A stretch of DNA of 64,000 nucleotides, from contig NZ_RRAZ01000007.1 in NCBI RefSeq assembly GCF_003863335.1, positions 97,118-161,117 of the forward strand, given 5' to 3'. Within the stretch, counting starts at the first letter, position 1; the number at the start of each line of letters is the position of its first letter. This document shows, piece after piece, positions 11,089 to 21,046 of this stretch. This stretch comes from Falsigemmobacter faecalis. GTDB taxonomy: Bacteria; Pseudomonadota; Alphaproteobacteria; Rhodobacterales; Rhodobacteraceae. The position numbers and the translations under genes were made by a program. Under the pieces are notes generated by a model. The model saw only the letters and a program-made list of their open reading frames with translations, was not told where the DNA came from and did no database searches.

Positions 11089-12630
11089 ATGGACAATCTT
11101 CTTTCCATCATCACCTTCACCCCGGCGGTTGCTGCGCTCATTATGGCGCTCTTCCTTCGGGGCAATGACGAGGCCACACAGCGCAATGCGAAGTGGCTGG
11201 CGCTGGCTGCCACTGTGGCAACCTTCATCTTCTCGCTCTTTGTGCTCTTCGGGTTTGACCCGGAGAACACCGGCTTCCAGTTCGTTGAGAATTACGACTG
11301 GATCATGGGGCTGAAGTATAAAGTCGGCGTCGACGGGATCTCGGTTCTGTTCATTCTGCTGACCACCTTCCTGATGCCGATCACCATCGGTGCCTGCTGG
11401 ACGGTCGAGAGCCGCGTCAAAGACTATATGATCGCCTTCCTGCTGCTGGAGACGCTGATGATCGGCGTGTTCATCGCGCTGGATCTGGTGCTCTTCTATC
11501 TGTTCTTTGAAGCAGGTCTGATCCCGATGTTCCTGATTATCGGGATCTGGGGCGGCAAAGACCGGATTTACGCGTCGTTCAAATTCTTCCTCTATACCTT
11601 CCTCGGCTCGGTGCTGATGCTGGTGGCGATGATCTCGATGTATGTCCAGGCGGGCACCACCGATATTGAGACGCTGCTGACCTTCAACTTCGCTTCCGAC
11701 GCCTTCCCGATCCTTGGCTGGCAGCTTATGGGCGGTGCGCAGACGCTGATGTGGCTGGCCTTCTTTGCCTCTTTCGCGGTGAAGATGCCGATGTGGCCGG
11801 TGCATACCTGGCTGCCCGATGCCCACGTTCAGGCGCCGACGGCGGGTTCGGTTCTGCTGGCGGCGGTCATGCTGAAGATGGGCGGCTATGGCTTCCTGCG
11901 CTTCTCGCTGCCGATGTTCCCGGTGGCCTCGGATCTGCTGGCGCCGCTGGTGCTGTGGATGTCGGTGATCGCGATTGTCTATACCTCGCTGGTGGCGATG
12001 GTGCAGAACGACATGAAAAAGCTGATCGCTTATTCCTCGGTCGCGCACATGGGCTATGTCACCATGGGCATCTTCGCGGTGAACCAGCAGGGCATTGACG
12101 GCGCGATCTTCCAGATGCTGTCGCACGGCTTCATCTCGGGCGCGCTGTTTCTTTGTGTCGGCGTGATCTATGACCGCATGCACACCCGTGAGATTGACGC
12201 TTATGGCGGGTTGGTGAACCGGATGCCGGCCTATGCGCTGGTCTTCCTGTTCTTCACCATGTCGAACGTGGGCCTTCCGGGCACCTCGGGCTTCATCGGT
12301 GAGTTTCTGACCATCATGGGCGTCTTCCAGGTCAATCCGCTGATCGCGCTGATCGCGGCGACCGGGGTGATCCTCTCGGCGGCCTATGCGCTGTGGCTTT
12401 TCCGCCGCGTGGTCTGGGGGGAGCTCCTGAAAGCCAGCCTGAAGACCATCACCGATATGGATCTGCGTGAGCGGGTGATGTTTGCCCCCCTCGTCGTCAT
12501 GACCCTGCTGCTCGGCATCTATCCGAGCCTTGTGACTGATATCATCGGACCGAGCGTCTCGGCCCTGATCTCCAACTATGAAGCTGCGCTGCCTGCCGTT
12601 CAATCGGCAGCGGCGGCGGCTGTGAACTGA
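11089..12630 (+). CDS. nuoM: NADH-quinone oxidoreductase subunit M
   Basis: Antiporter-like subunit (ND4), 513 aa, about 14 spans. Conserved Glu in [22 protein letters not shown] and Lys in [26 protein letters not shown] mark the proton path. Start ATG 11089, 12 bases after nuoL. No anomalies seen. Confidence 0.96.
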   Translation: MDNLLSIITFTPAVAALIMALFLRGNDEATQRNAKWLALAATVATFIFSLFVLFGFDPENTGFQFVENYDWIMGLKYKVGVDGISVLFILLTTFLMPITIGACWTVESRVKDYMIAFLLLETLMIGVFIALDLVLFYLFFEAGLIPMFLIIGIWGGKDRIYASFKFFLYTFLGSVLMLVAMISMYVQAGTTDIETLLTFNFASDAFPILGWQLMGGAQTLMWLAFFASFAVKMPMWPVHTWLPDAHVQAPTAGSVLLAAVMLKMGGYGFLRFSLPMFPVASDLLAPLVLWMSVIAIVYTSLVAMVQNDMKKLIAYSSVAHMGYVTMGIFAVNQQGIDGAIFQMLSHGFISGALFLCVGVIYDRMHTREIDAYGGLVNRMPAYALVFLFFTMSNVGLPGTSGFIGEFLTIMGVFQVNPLIALIAATGVILSAAYALWLFRRVVWGELLKASLKTITDMDLRERVMFAPLVVMTLLLGIYPSLVTDIIGPSVSALISNYEAALPAVQSAAAAAVN

Positions 12631-12640
12631 GGAACCGCCC

Positions 12641-14077
12641 ATGACCTCTGCGGATCTTGCGATCTTCCTGCCCGAGATTGTGGTGGCCCTTGGCGCGATC
12701 ATCGCGCTGCTGGGTGCGGTTTACACCGGCAAAGACAAACTGACCGGAGCCCTGACCTGGGGCTTCGCCGCCTTCTTCCTGGTGATCGCCTTCTGGATCG
12801 GCACCGGCTTTGAGGGCAGCCAGACCGCTTTCGGCGGCCTGCTGGTCAATGACGCCTTCGCGCGGTTCTCGAAAATCCTGATCCTTGCAGGCTCTGCCGC
12901 CGTTCTGCTGATCGGCCAGGACTTCGTGAAGAAGTGGGATATGGACCGCTTTGAATATCCGGTCCTGGTGGCGCTGGCGACGCTCGGCATGATGATGATG
13001 GTTTCGGCCAATGATCTCATGGCGCTTTACGTCAGCCTGGAGCTGCAGTCGCTGGCGCTTTACGTCATCGCCTCGCTGCGCCGCGACTCGGCGCGCTCGA
13101 CCGAAGCCGGTCTGAAGTATTTCGTGCTGGGCTCCATGGCGTCGGGTCTGCTGCTTTACGGCGCGTCGCTGACCTATGGCTATGCGGGCACCACGCAGTT
13201 CGCGGGCATCCTGTCGATGGTGAACGCGGATCTGCCGCTGGGTATGCTCTTCGGCATGGTCTTCATGCTGGCAGGTCTGGCCTTCAAGGTTTCGGCCGCG
13301 CCCTTCCATATGTGGACCCCGGACGTCTATGAAGGCGCGCCGACCCCGGTCACCGCCTTCTTTGCGACCGCGCCGAAAGTGGCCGCCATCGCGCTTTTCG
13401 CGCGGCTGTGCCATGACGCCTTTGGCGGCATCCCTTCGCAATGGGGCCAGGTGATCGCGGCGCTGGCGGTGCTGTCGATGTACGTCGGCGCGATTGCTGC
13501 GATCGGTCAGAAAGACATCAAACGTCTGATGGCCTATTCCTCGATCGCCCATATGGGCTATGCGCTGATCGGTCTGGCCGTCGGCACCGAGGCCGGTATT
13601 CAGGCCATGCTGGTCTATATGGCGATCTATGTGGTCACCAATATCGGCACCTTCGCCTTCATCCTTGCGATGGAGCGGGATGGCCGCCCCTTCACCTCGC
13701 TTGACGGCTTCCACCAGTTCTCGAAGGCTGAGCCGCTGAAGGCGCTGGTCGTTCTGGTGCTGATGTTCTCGCTGGCGGGCGTGCCGCCCTTCATCGGCTT
13801 CTTCGCGAAATATTCGGTGCTCATGGCTTCCGTGGACGCGGGCATGACCTGGCTTGCGATCCTGGGGGCAGTGGCCTCGGTGATCGGCGCCTATTACTAC
13901 CTGCGCATCGTCTATTTCATGTATTTCGGCCGCGAGGGCGAGGTGCTGGAGACGAAGATGAGCCCGGTGCAATATGGTCTGATGCTGGCCTCGGCCTTCA
14001 TCGTGATCGCCGGCGTTGTGAACCTCTTTGGCATTGAGGCTCCGGCACTCAGCGCGGCGCAGTCGCTTGTCCGCTGA
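12641..14077 (+). CDS. nuoN: NADH-quinone oxidoreductase subunit N
   Basis: Antiporter-like subunit (ND2), 478 aa, about 14 spans. Motifs include [20 protein letters not shown] and [27 protein letters not shown]. Last gene of the nuo operon. The next gene, birA, begins at or within its final codons, so transcription probably continues. Confidence 0.96.
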   Translation: MTSADLAIFLPEIVVALGAIIALLGAVYTGKDKLTGALTWGFAAFFLVIAFWIGTGFEGSQTAFGGLLVNDAFARFSKILILAGSAAVLLIGQDFVKKWDMDRFEYPVLVALATLGMMMMVSANDLMALYVSLELQSLALYVIASLRRDSARSTEAGLKYFVLGSMASGLLLYGASLTYGYAGTTQFAGILSMVNADLPLGMLFGMVFMLAGLAFKVSAAPFHMWTPDVYEGAPTPVTAFFATAPKVAAIALFARLCHDAFGGIPSQWGQVIAALAVLSMYVGAIAAIGQKDIKRLMAYSSIAHMGYALIGLAVGTEAGIQAMLVYMAIYVVTNIGTFAFILAMERDGRPFTSLDGFHQFSKAEPLKALVVLVLMFSLAGVPPFIGFFAKYSVLMASVDAGMTWLAILGAVASVIGAYYYLRIVYFMYFGREGEVLETKMSPVQYGLMLASAFIVIAGVVNLFGIEAPALSAAQSLVR

Positions 14078-14834
14078 GGCGAAAGCACCTGAGACAGCAG
14101 CAACCTGGCCGGTGGGAACCGGCCGGGTTGTTTTGTCTGAGGTCGATACCACCAATGCTGAGGCCGCCCGCCGTGCCGCGGCGGGGGAGGGGCCGCAGTG
14201 GATCCTCGGCCTGTCGCAGAGCTCGGGTCGCGGGCGGCGGGGGCGGCCCTGGGCCTCACCTGCGGGGAATTTCTACGGCACGCTTCTGATGAAGCCCACA
14301 GGCGGCCCGGCAGAGGCCGCTTTGCGCAGTTTTATCGCGGCGCTCGCTTTGCGCGATGCTCTGGTGGCGCTGACCGGCTCTGACGCCGGGATCGGGCTGA
14401 AATGGCCCAATGATGTGCTGGTCAATGGCGGCAAGATCTCCGGCATCCTGCTGGAGGGGCTGCCGGGCGGCTGGCTGGCGGTCGGGATCGGCGTCAATCT
14501 GATCTCTGCGCCCGATGTGACTGCGGTTGAGGAAGGCGCGACCCGCCCGGTCTCGGTGCTGTCCGAAACGGGGCAGCGCTTTACGCCTGAGGCCCTTCTG
14601 GACCGGATCGCCCCGGCCTTTGCGCGGTATGAGGCGCTGTTTCGTGCCTATGGCTTTGCCCCCGTGCGAGAGGCCTGGCTTGCGGGCGCCGTGCGGATCG
14701 GCACCGAAATCCTCGCCCGCACCGCGCGCGAGAGCCACAGCGGCATCTTCCGCTCAATCGATGCCACCGGGGCCCTGATCCTTGAAACCACCACCGGGCG
14801 CATCGCGATTCCGGCGGCTGATATCTACTTCTGA
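14067..14834 (+). CDS. birA: biotin--[acetyl-CoA-carboxylase] ligase
   Basis: Activates biotin as biotinyl-AMP and attaches it to the carrier protein of acetyl-CoA carboxylase. Catalytic domain only, without the N-terminal DNA-binding domain of E. coli BirA, so it is an enzyme and not a repressor. Motifs: [10 protein letters not shown], the biotinyl-AMP loop [32 protein letters not shown], and a small C-terminal SH3-like domain. The start is uncertain: the first codon of a sensible N-terminus is TTG 14067, overlapping nuoN; GTG 14112 would remove residues usually present. Coupling birA to nuo and coaX is common in Rhodobacterales. Confidence 0.92.
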   Translation: MSAEAKAPETAATWPVGTGRVVLSEVDTTNAEAARRAAAGEGPQWILGLSQSSGRGRRGRPWASPAGNFYGTLLMKPTGGPAEAALRSFIAALALRDALVALTGSDAGIGLKWPNDVLVNGGKISGILLEGLPGGWLAVGIGVNLISAPDVTAVEEGATRPVSVLSETGQRFTPEALLDRIAPAFARYEALFRAYGFAPVREAWLAGAVRIGTEILARTARESHSGIFRSIDATGALILETTTGRIAIPAADIYF

Positions 14835-14922
14835 GCCGCCCTGCGGGGCGGATCATCACCGACGACGACGCAGCCGGAGCCCGCATGGGGGATTGCTCCG
14901 GCCCCGCGGAGGAGGACCGACC

Positions 14923-15702
14923 ATGCTTCTTGCCATCGACTGTGGCAACACCAATACCGTTTTCTCAATCTGGGACGGCGAGAACTTCCTGTGTACCTGG
15001 CGGATTGCCACCGACCACAAGCGCACGGCGGATGAATATTACGTCTGGCTCTCCAGCCTGGTGCAGCTGCACCGGCTGGAGGTGACGATCTCAGAGGCGA
15101 TCATCTCCTCGACCGTGCCGCGGGTGGTCTTTAACCTGCGGGTGCTGTGCAACCGCTATTACGACTGCCGCCCCTATGTGGTCGGCAAGCCCGACTGCGC
15201 GCTGCCGCATGCGCCGCGCGTCGATCAGCCCGCCTCTGTGGGGCCCGACCGCCTGGTCAATACGCATGGCGCTTTTGATCGTCACGGCGGCGATCTGATC
15301 GTGGTGGACTTCGGCACCGCGACCACCTTTGACGTGGTCGACAGCGACGGAGCCTATATCGGGGGGGTCATCGCACCGGGGGTCAATCTCTCGCTTGAGG
15401 CGCTGCATATGGCCGCAGCGGCCCTGCCGCATGTCGATATTACCCTTCCCGAAAAGGTGATCGGCACAAATACGGTGGCCTGTATCCAGTCCGGGGTGTA
15501 TTGGGGATATATCGGGCTTGTGGAAGGCATCGTGCGCCAGATCCGCGCCGAGCGTGACCGCCCGATGAAAGTGGTTGCCACCGGGGGCCTGGCGCCCCTG
15601 TTTGAACAGGGAACCGAAGTATTTGACGCGGTCGAAGACGATCTGACGATGCACGGGCTGGTGCTGATCTTTGACCACAACCGCAGACTGGAGTCCGCAT
15701 GA
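14923..15702 (+). CDS. coaX: type III pantothenate kinase
   Basis: Phosphorylates pantothenate, the first step of coenzyme A synthesis. 259 aa, ASKHA fold: phosphate-binding loop IDCGNTNTVFSIWDG at the N-terminus, then ISSTVPRVV, VGPDRLVNTHGAF and DFGTATTFDVVDSDGAYIGGVIAPG with the catalytic Asp region. ATG 14923 follows GGAGGA; the open frame begins earlier, within birA. Its stop overlaps the next gene by four bases. Confidence 0.95.
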   Translation: MLLAIDCGNTNTVFSIWDGENFLCTWRIATDHKRTADEYYVWLSSLVQLHRLEVTISEAIISSTVPRVVFNLRVLCNRYYDCRPYVVGKPDCALPHAPRVDQPASVGPDRLVNTHGAFDRHGGDLIVVDFGTATTFDVVDSDGAYIGGVIAPGVNLSLEALHMAAAALPHVDITLPEKVIGTNTVACIQSGVYWGYIGLVEGIVRQIRAERDRPMKVVATGGLAPLFEQGTEVFDAVEDDLTMHGLVLIFDHNRRLESA

Positions 15703-17366
15703 GTGCCAACCGCCTGATCTATCTTCCCCTTGGCGGTTCCGGGGAAGTCGGCATGAACTGCTACGTCTATGGCTATGGCCCGAAAGGCCGCGAGCGCCTG
15801 ATCGTCATTGATCTGGGTGTCACCTTCGCGGATATGGAGACCACGCCCGGCGTCGATCTGATCATGCCCGACGTCTCCTGGCTGGCCGAGCGGGCAGACC
15901 GGATCGAGGCGATCTTCATCACCCACGGCCACGAAGACCACGTGGGCGCGCTTGGCCATCTCTGGCCGCGGCTGCGCGCGCCGGTCTATGCGCGCAAGTT
16001 CACCGGCGCGCTGGCCAAGCTGAAGATGGAAGATCAGGGCCAGGATCCGAACAACGTCACCATCGTTGAGCCGCGCCCCGAATGGGTCGAGGCCGGTCCC
16101 TTCAAAGTGCAATATGTGCCGATCCCGCATTCCATCCCGGAAAGCTCGGCCCTGCTGATCGAGACGCCCGCAGGCCGCATCCTGCATTCGGGTGACTTCA
16201 AGATCGACCCGGCGCCTGGCGTGGGTGAGGCCTGGGATCCCGAGACCTTCGGTGCAATCGGCCGCGAAGGCGTCAAAGCGCTGCTGTGCGATTCCACCAA
16301 CGTCTTCTCGCTGCATCCGGGCCGCTCGGAAAGCACGCTGCCCGGCCCGCTCACCGAGCTGGTGGCAAATTCCGGTGGCATGATCGCCGCCACGACCTTT
16401 GCCTCCAATATCACCCGCGTGAAGGCGCTGGCAGAGGCTGCGAAGGCGGCGGGGCGCGAAGTGGTCCTCATGGGTCGCGCGATGCGCAAAATGGTCACCG
16501 TGGGTCTCGAGACCGGTGTTCTCGACAGCTTCCCCCCGGTGATCCAGCCGGAAGAAGCGCTGGAACTGCCGCGCCATAAGGTCATGCTGATCGTCACCGG
16601 CACCCAAGGGGAACGCCGTGCCGCTTCGGCGCAGCTCTCGCGTGGCAAATACCTCGGCATGACGATGAAAGAGGGCGATACCTTCCTCTTCTCGTCGCGG
16701 ATCATTCCGGGCAATGAGCGCGGCGTGCTGCGTATCATGAACGCCTTCTCCGAGATGGGCGTGGATGTCATCGACGATGTGAACGGTCTCTATCACGTCT
16801 CGGGCCACGCCAACCGCCCCGACCTGCAGGAGATGCACCGCCTGGCCAATCCGGCCCTGGTCATCCCGATGCACGGCGAGCACCGCCACCTGCGCGAGCA
16901 CACCAAAGTTGTGCAGGCCGGGGGCCGCAAGGCAGCCATCATCACCAACGGCATGATGGTCGATCTGACCGGAGACCGCCATGAGGTGGTCGAATATATC
17001 GAAACCGGCCGGGTTTATCTCGACGGCTCGGTGCTGATCGGCGCGATGGACGGTGTGGTGCGGGACCGGATCCGCATGGCGCTGAACGGTCATGTCATCA
17101 TCACGCTGATCATGGACGAACAGGACAGCCCGCTGGGTGAGCCCTGGGCGGAACTTGAGGGCGTGCCGGAGGTCGGCAAATCGGGCCGTCCGCTTTCGGA
17201 ATCGCTGGAAGAAGAGCTGGCGCAGTTCCTTGAGCGTGCAGGTGGCAAGATCCTGCGCGACGACGACAAGCTCGATGAGGGCATCCGCCGCGTGGTCCGC
17301 CAGATCTCGATGGAAGAGATCGGCAAAAAGCCCGAGGTGACGGTCGTGGTGTCGCGCCTCGCCTGA
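15699..17366 (+). CDS. rnj: ribonuclease J
   Basis: Metallo-beta-lactamase/beta-CASP ribonuclease with endonuclease and 5'-3' exonuclease activity in RNA turnover. 555 aa. The zinc site HGHEDHVGALGH is near residues 76-87; further motifs are the HSGDFKIDP segment, the beta-CASP signatures GTQGERRAASAQL and HVSGHANRPDLQ, and MHGEHRHL. Translationally coupled to coaX (ATGA). A strong terminator follows. RNase J replaces or complements RNase E-based decay in alphaproteobacteria. Confidence 0.95.
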   Translation: MSANRLIYLPLGGSGEVGMNCYVYGYGPKGRERLIVIDLGVTFADMETTPGVDLIMPDVSWLAERADRIEAIFITHGHEDHVGALGHLWPRLRAPVYARKFTGALAKLKMEDQGQDPNNVTIVEPRPEWVEAGPFKVQYVPIPHSIPESSALLIETPAGRILHSGDFKIDPAPGVGEAWDPETFGAIGREGVKALLCDSTNVFSLHPGRSESTLPGPLTELVANSGGMIAATTFASNITRVKALAEAAKAAGREVVLMGRAMRKMVTVGLETGVLDSFPPVIQPEEALELPRHKVMLIVTGTQGERRAASAQLSRGKYLGMTMKEGDTFLFSSRIIPGNERGVLRIMNAFSEMGVDVIDDVNGLYHVSGHANRPDLQEMHRLANPALVIPMHGEHRHLREHTKVVQAGGRKAAIITNGMMVDLTGDRHEVVEYIETGRVYLDGSVLIGAMDGVVRDRIRMALNGHVIITLIMDEQDSPLGEPWAELEGVPEVGKSGRPLSESLEEELAQFLERAGGKILRDDDKLDEGIRRVVRQISMEEIGKKPEVTVVVSRLA

Positions 17367-17387
17367 TCTGCCTGAAAGCAAAAGAAA

Positions 17388-17413
17388 AACGCGCCGGAGA
17401 CGGCGCGTTTTTT
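17388..17413 (+). terminator. rho-independent terminator after ribonuclease J
   Basis: CGCGCCG, loop GAGA, CGGCGCG, then TTTTTT; the upstream A run lets it also work for the opposing gene that ends at 17418. Seven G-C-rich pairs with a GNRA loop. Convergent gene arrangement supports a bidirectional terminator. Confidence 0.9.
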
Positions 17414-17417
17414 CCTA

Positions 17418-17798
17418 TCAGCGCGGCAGGCTGTTCACCCAGTGGCGCAGCTCTCCATTGCGGGTGCCCGTGCGCAGGATCAGGCATTCGGCGAGATAGA
17501 TCTTTTCCTCGCGCCCGCCGCGATCACGGAACTGCGCCACCTCACAATCGGCGTCCCGAAAGGCGATCCAGGCCCGCTGCGCCGCCCGCAGGCGCGGCAC
17601 ATCCTCCGGCTCAAATCCCGTCAGCCCCGCGATCAGCCGGCTGTAGTTCCGCGCCATCTCCCGGTCGAGGCTTTGATGCTGCGCCATCAGGCAGTCCAGG
17701 ATCTGGCCGCGATCCTCGCGCTCACAGATATCGCGCAAATCCCGTGCCGCAGCGGGCAGGGCCAGCGCGATCAGCAGGGCAGAAAGAAGGCATCGCAT
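17418..17798 (-). CDS. exported LprI/DUF1311-like protein
   Basis: 126 aa with a Sec signal peptide (MRCLLSALLIALALPAAARD) and a cysteine-containing helical domain: CEREDRGQILDCLMAQHQSLDREM, RAAQRAWIAFRDADCEVA and YLAECLILRTGTR. The W-x4-R-D-x2-C pattern is that of the lysozyme-inhibitor LprI/DUF1311 family. ATG 17798 has CGGAG upstream; the longer frame adds nine unlikely residues. Expected in the periplasm. Lysozyme inhibition is known for one mycobacterial member only, so the function here is open. Confidence 0.8.
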   Translation of the reverse strand: MRCLLSALLIALALPAAARDLRDICEREDRGQILDCLMAQHQSLDREMARNYSRLIAGLTGFEPEDVPRLRAAQRAWIAFRDADCEVAQFRDRGGREEKIYLAECLILRTGTRNGELRHWVNSLPR

Positions 17799-17962
17799 CG
17801 CAGCACTCCGGTGAAGGTCGCGCAACTATGGCGTGAGTGGCCGGGGTCCGTAAAGAAAAAGCCAGCGCCGGTTGCGGGGGCAGGGCGCTTTTCTGATGGC
17901 CCCGCGCCGGGGCCGGGGCTCGCGCCGCTTTGGCAAATGGGGCTCTCAGCCTCCTGATACCC

Positions 17963-18003
17963 GTTCTTCCATGGCAGCTTGCGCGGAAGCGTCATGGAAG
18001 AAC
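17963..18003. repeat. long imperfect hairpin (11-bp perfect outer arms)
   Basis: GTTCTTCCATG (17963-17973) pairs perfectly with CATGGAAGAAC (17993-18003). The stem continues inward with one bulged A (GC-A-GCTT against AAGCGT) to a loop of about six bases, giving about 17 pairs in 41 bases. No T run follows on either strand. It lies between genes and could be an RNA element, a recombination site or a degenerate mobile palindrome. Confidence 0.75.
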
Positions 18004-18186
18004 TTCAGAGGCCGGAGAGGCAGGCGGGGTTCAGTTTTCAGGAAGAGGGCGGTCAGCGCAAAGCCGTGGCGAAAGGGGGCAGGCCCTGCTGCGCTTTGAC
18101 GACGTGGCCTCCGAAAGCAGATCTGTCGCGCAGAGCATAAGCAGGCGCCGGGAGAGCAGGTCCCGGACGTGACCTTTGCCCATAGA

Positions 18187-18216
18187 AAAAGCCCGCGCCG
18201 GATCACCGGGGCGGGC
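18187..18216 (-). terminator. terminator of the DEAD-box helicase gene
   Basis: On the minus strand GCCCGC and GCGGGC enclose an inner CCGG-TGAT-CCGG stem, followed by TTTTT. It lies about 30 bases after the helicase stop codon. Confidence 0.8.
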
Positions 18217-18248
18217 CTGATCTTTGTTCCTCAGGGCAGGAAGCCGCC

Positions 18249-19802
18249 TCAGACGCTCTCGGCCTCATCGGCATCGGCATTGGCCTGGATGGCGGCTTCG
18301 GTCGCTTTGAGGACGGTGGCGAAGCTGCGGGTCAGGAACTCCGGCACGTGATCGCCGAGGCCCAGAACCGAGGGGCCATTGTCGCGGCGGTCACGGCGGT
18401 CGTCACGGCGCGGCTCGCGACGCTCTTCACGACGCTCTTCGCGGCGGTCCTCCTGGCGGCTCGGGCGCTCAGCGCGCTCTTCGCGGCGGGCAGGCTCCTC
18501 GCGGCGGATCTCTTCGACCGGTGCCACGACCTCTTCGACACGCTCGGCACGGCGCTCTTCGCGGCGCGGCTCCCGCTTTTCACCACGATCACGGCTGCGC
18601 TCACGCGAGCGGGGCTGGCGGTGATCGCCGCGATCCGGGCTGTCGTCAAACAGGTTCTCCGGCACGTCACCGCGCGGGATCGGCTGTTTGATCAGCGCCT
18701 CAATGGCGGCCAGATATTTCTCATCCGCCGGGATCGAGATCGAGAAGGCCTTGCCGTGACGGCCGGCCCGGCCGGTGCGGCCGATGCGGTGGACATAGTC
18801 TTCCGCATGGCTCGGCAGATCGAAGTTGAACACATGGCTCACGGCCGGGATATCGAGACCACGGGCCGCCACATCCGAGGCGACCAGCAGGCGCAACTCA
18901 CCTTCGCGGAACGACTCGAGCGTTTTCATACGCTGCGACTGCTCCAGATCGCCATGGATCGGTGCTGCGTTAAAGCCATGCGCTTTCAGCGACTTGGCGA
19001 CAACATCCACATCCATCTTGCGGTTGCAGAACACGATGGCATTGCTGCAGGCATCGCCTTCGCTGTTGATCAGGTGACGCAGCAGCGCGCGCTTTTCGCC
19101 AAAGGCACGTTCACGGCGCGAGGGCGTGAAATGCATCAGCTTTTGCTCGATGTTTTCCGAGGTCGTCGCCTGACGTGCGACTTCAACGCGGGCCGGGTTC
19201 GACAGGAAGGTATTGGTAATGCGCTCAATTTCCGGCGCCATGGTGGCCGAGAAGAACAGCGTCTGACGGGTAAAGGGCGTCAGCTGGAAGATGCGCTCGA
19301 TATCCGGAATGAAGCCCATGTCGAGCATCCGGTCGGCCTCATCCACCACCATGATCTGCACGCCGGTCAGCAGCAGTTTGCCACGCTCAAAATGGTCAAG
19401 CAGACGGCCGGGGGTCGCGATCAGCACGTCCACGCCACGGTCGATCAGCAGATCCTGCTCTTTGAAGGAGACGCCGCCGATCAGCAGGGCCTTCGTGAGC
19501 TTGAGGTGCTTGGTATAGGTGTCGAAGTTTTCCGCCACCTGAGCTGCCAGTTCGCGCGTCGGCGCCAGCACCAGCGAACGCGGCATCCGCGCCCGCGCCC
19601 GGCCATTGGCCAGACGGGTGATCATCGGCAGCGTGAAGCTGGCGGTTTTGCCGGTGCCCGTCTGCGCAATACCCAGAACATCCCGACCTTCCAGGGCGTA
19701 GGGGATCGCCTGCTCCTGGATCGGGGTGGGCGTCTGATAGCCCGCTTCTGCAACAGCCTGGAGAACTTTGGGATCGAGTTTCAGGTCAGAAAAAAGGGTC
19801 AT
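18249..19802 (-). CDS. DEAD-box ATP-dependent RNA helicase, RhlE type
   Basis: Unwinds RNA duplexes; probable roles in ribosome assembly and mRNA decay. 517 aa. Q motif with TPTPIQEQAIP, Walker A AQTGTGKT (46-53), PTRELAAQV, DEAD box VDEADRML, SAT, then the second RecA domain with VASDVAARGLDIP and HRIGRTGRAGRHG. From about residue 380 the tail is Arg/Glu-rich with repeated RREER units (REERREERREPRRDDRRDRR), probably an unstructured RNA-binding tail. ATG 19802 chosen because MTLFSDLKLDPKVLQA is the family start; the frame is open for 23 more codons. Confidence 0.93.
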   Translation of the reverse strand: MTLFSDLKLDPKVLQAVAEAGYQTPTPIQEQAIPYALEGRDVLGIAQTGTGKTASFTLPMITRLANGRARARMPRSLVLAPTRELAAQVAENFDTYTKHLKLTKALLIGGVSFKEQDLLIDRGVDVLIATPGRLLDHFERGKLLLTGVQIMVVDEADRMLDMGFIPDIERIFQLTPFTRQTLFFSATMAPEIERITNTFLSNPARVEVARQATTSENIEQKLMHFTPSRRERAFGEKRALLRHLINSEGDACSNAIVFCNRKMDVDVVAKSLKAHGFNAAPIHGDLEQSQRMKTLESFREGELRLLVASDVAARGLDIPAVSHVFNFDLPSHAEDYVHRIGRTGRAGRHGKAFSISIPADEKYLAAIEALIKQPIPRGDVPENLFDDSPDRGDHRQPRSRERSRDRGEKREPRREERRAERVEEVVAPVEEIRREEPARREERAERPSRQEDRREERREERREPRRDDRRDRRDNGPSVLGLGDHVPEFLTRSFATVLKATEAAIQANADADEAESV

Positions 19803-19956
19803 AGGCGTCCTTAGGATGCGGCATCGGACCGCAAATGGAACGGGACGCGTTCGGTCAGGGCGCCCCAGCATCGAAAAAGGGGCGCACGGCGGTTCCGTGC
19901 ACCCATTGCGGGGATTAGCCTAAAATCCCTGCCTGGTCAAGAAAAGCGGGCTCCGC

Positions 19957-21042
19957 CTACATTTTTGCCGCAAGTTCGGCCCGGATCTGTGACGAATCTG
20001 CCCCGCGCGCCGGAATTGGCCCGGGTTTGCGGGTCTCTCCGTCAAAGCGCGGCGCGGGGGCGGGGGCGAGATTTTCGCCCTGCCAGATGCCACGCGCGGC
20101 GATATGCGGATCGCTCTGCGCCTCTTCGGGCGAGAGCACCGGGGCCACGCAGGCGTCACTGCCGCCAAAGAGCGCGTCCCAATGCGCCCGCGGCTGTGCG
20201 GCGAATATGGGCTTCAGCCGCTCTTTCAGCGGGGCCCAGGCGGCGCGGTCGTAATGGCCCTTTACCATGGCTTCATCGTCAGAAAGCCCAAGCTTTTCAA
20301 GGAAGAGCGCATAGAACTTCGGCTCCAGCGCCTGAACCGTGACCCAGCCGCCGTCGGCGCAGAGATAGCTTTGGTTCCAGTGCGGGCCGTCGAGCACCGA
20401 TTGCCCGCGCGCCGTCACCATGGCGCCTGAGGGGCGCATGGAATGCAACAGCGCCATCATATGGGCCGAGCCATCGACGATGGCGGCATCGACCACGGTG
20501 CCCTTGCCGGTGCTGCGCGCATTCAGCACGCCCGACAGGATCCCGACCGCCAGATACATCGCCCCGCCGCCCACATCGCCCACCAGCGTCGGTGGCGTCA
20601 GCGGCGCATTGCCAGTGGCGGAGGCATACCAGAGCGCGCCGGAGCGCGAGATATAATTCAGATCATGCCCCGCAACCTTTGCCAGCGGCCCCTGCTGGCC
20701 CCAGCCGGTCATGCGGCCATAGACGAGGCGCGGGTTCACCCGGTGGCAGTCCTCAGGCCCAAGGCCCAGACGCTCGGCCACGCCGGGGCGATAACCCTCA
20801 ATCAGCGCATCGGCGCGGGCGATCAGCTGCAGCGCCACCGCGCGGTCATCCGGATCTTTAAGATCCAGCACGATCGAGCGTTTGCCGCGGTCGAGCAGAT
20901 TTTCATCCACCGCGCCCGGCGTATCGGCGGCCTGGGGGCGGTGGATCACCGTCACCTCAGCGCCCAAGTCCGCCAGCAGCATGCCGCAAAAGGGGCCAGG
21001 TCCCAGCCCCTCAAGTTCCACAATCTTCACTCCCCCCAGCAC
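19957..21042 (-). CDS. CaiB/BaiF family CoA transferase, probable alpha-methylacyl-CoA racemase
   Basis: 361-aa family III CoA transferase. N-terminal MLGGVKIVELEGLGPGPFCGMLLADLGAEV, then YRPGVAERLGLGPEDC, the racemase-type AGHDLNYISRSGALWY and VVDAAIVDGSAHM with the catalytic Asp. The GHD..Y segment favours alpha-methylacyl-CoA racemase (branched fatty acid metabolism) over a formyl-CoA transferase. The stop lies downstream of a small gap; the next gene, aroB, ends four bases before the start of this one, so they may share a transcript. Exact substrate not determinable. Confidence 0.85.
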   Translation of the reverse strand: MLGGVKIVELEGLGPGPFCGMLLADLGAEVTVIHRPQAADTPGAVDENLLDRGKRSIVLDLKDPDDRAVALQLIARADALIEGYRPGVAERLGLGPEDCHRVNPRLVYGRMTGWGQQGPLAKVAGHDLNYISRSGALWYASATGNAPLTPPTLVGDVGGGAMYLAVGILSGVLNARSTGKGTVVDAAIVDGSAHMMALLHSMRPSGAMVTARGQSVLDGPHWNQSYLCADGGWVTVQALEPKFYALFLEKLGLSDDEAMVKGHYDRAAWAPLKERLKPIFAAQPRAHWDALFGGSDACVAPVLSPEEAQSDPHIAARGIWQGENLAPAPAPRFDGETRKPGPIPARGADSSQIRAELAAKM

Positions 21043-21046
21043 GCGT

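Larger units (their letters stand above)
17799..18248. other. 450-base intergenic region with a long hairpin
   Basis: No convincing gene. It holds the hairpin 17963-18003 and the terminator of the DEAD-box gene near 18187-18216 (both listed separately). The promoter of the LprI-like gene should lie just right of 17798. Confidence 0.6.

Noticed and set aside
8908..12702. A 1,264-codon minus-strand open frame
   Set aside because: Lies entirely opposite nuoK, nuoL and nuoM; its His/Arg/Gln-rich product has no motif and is typical of antisense frames in GC-rich DNA.
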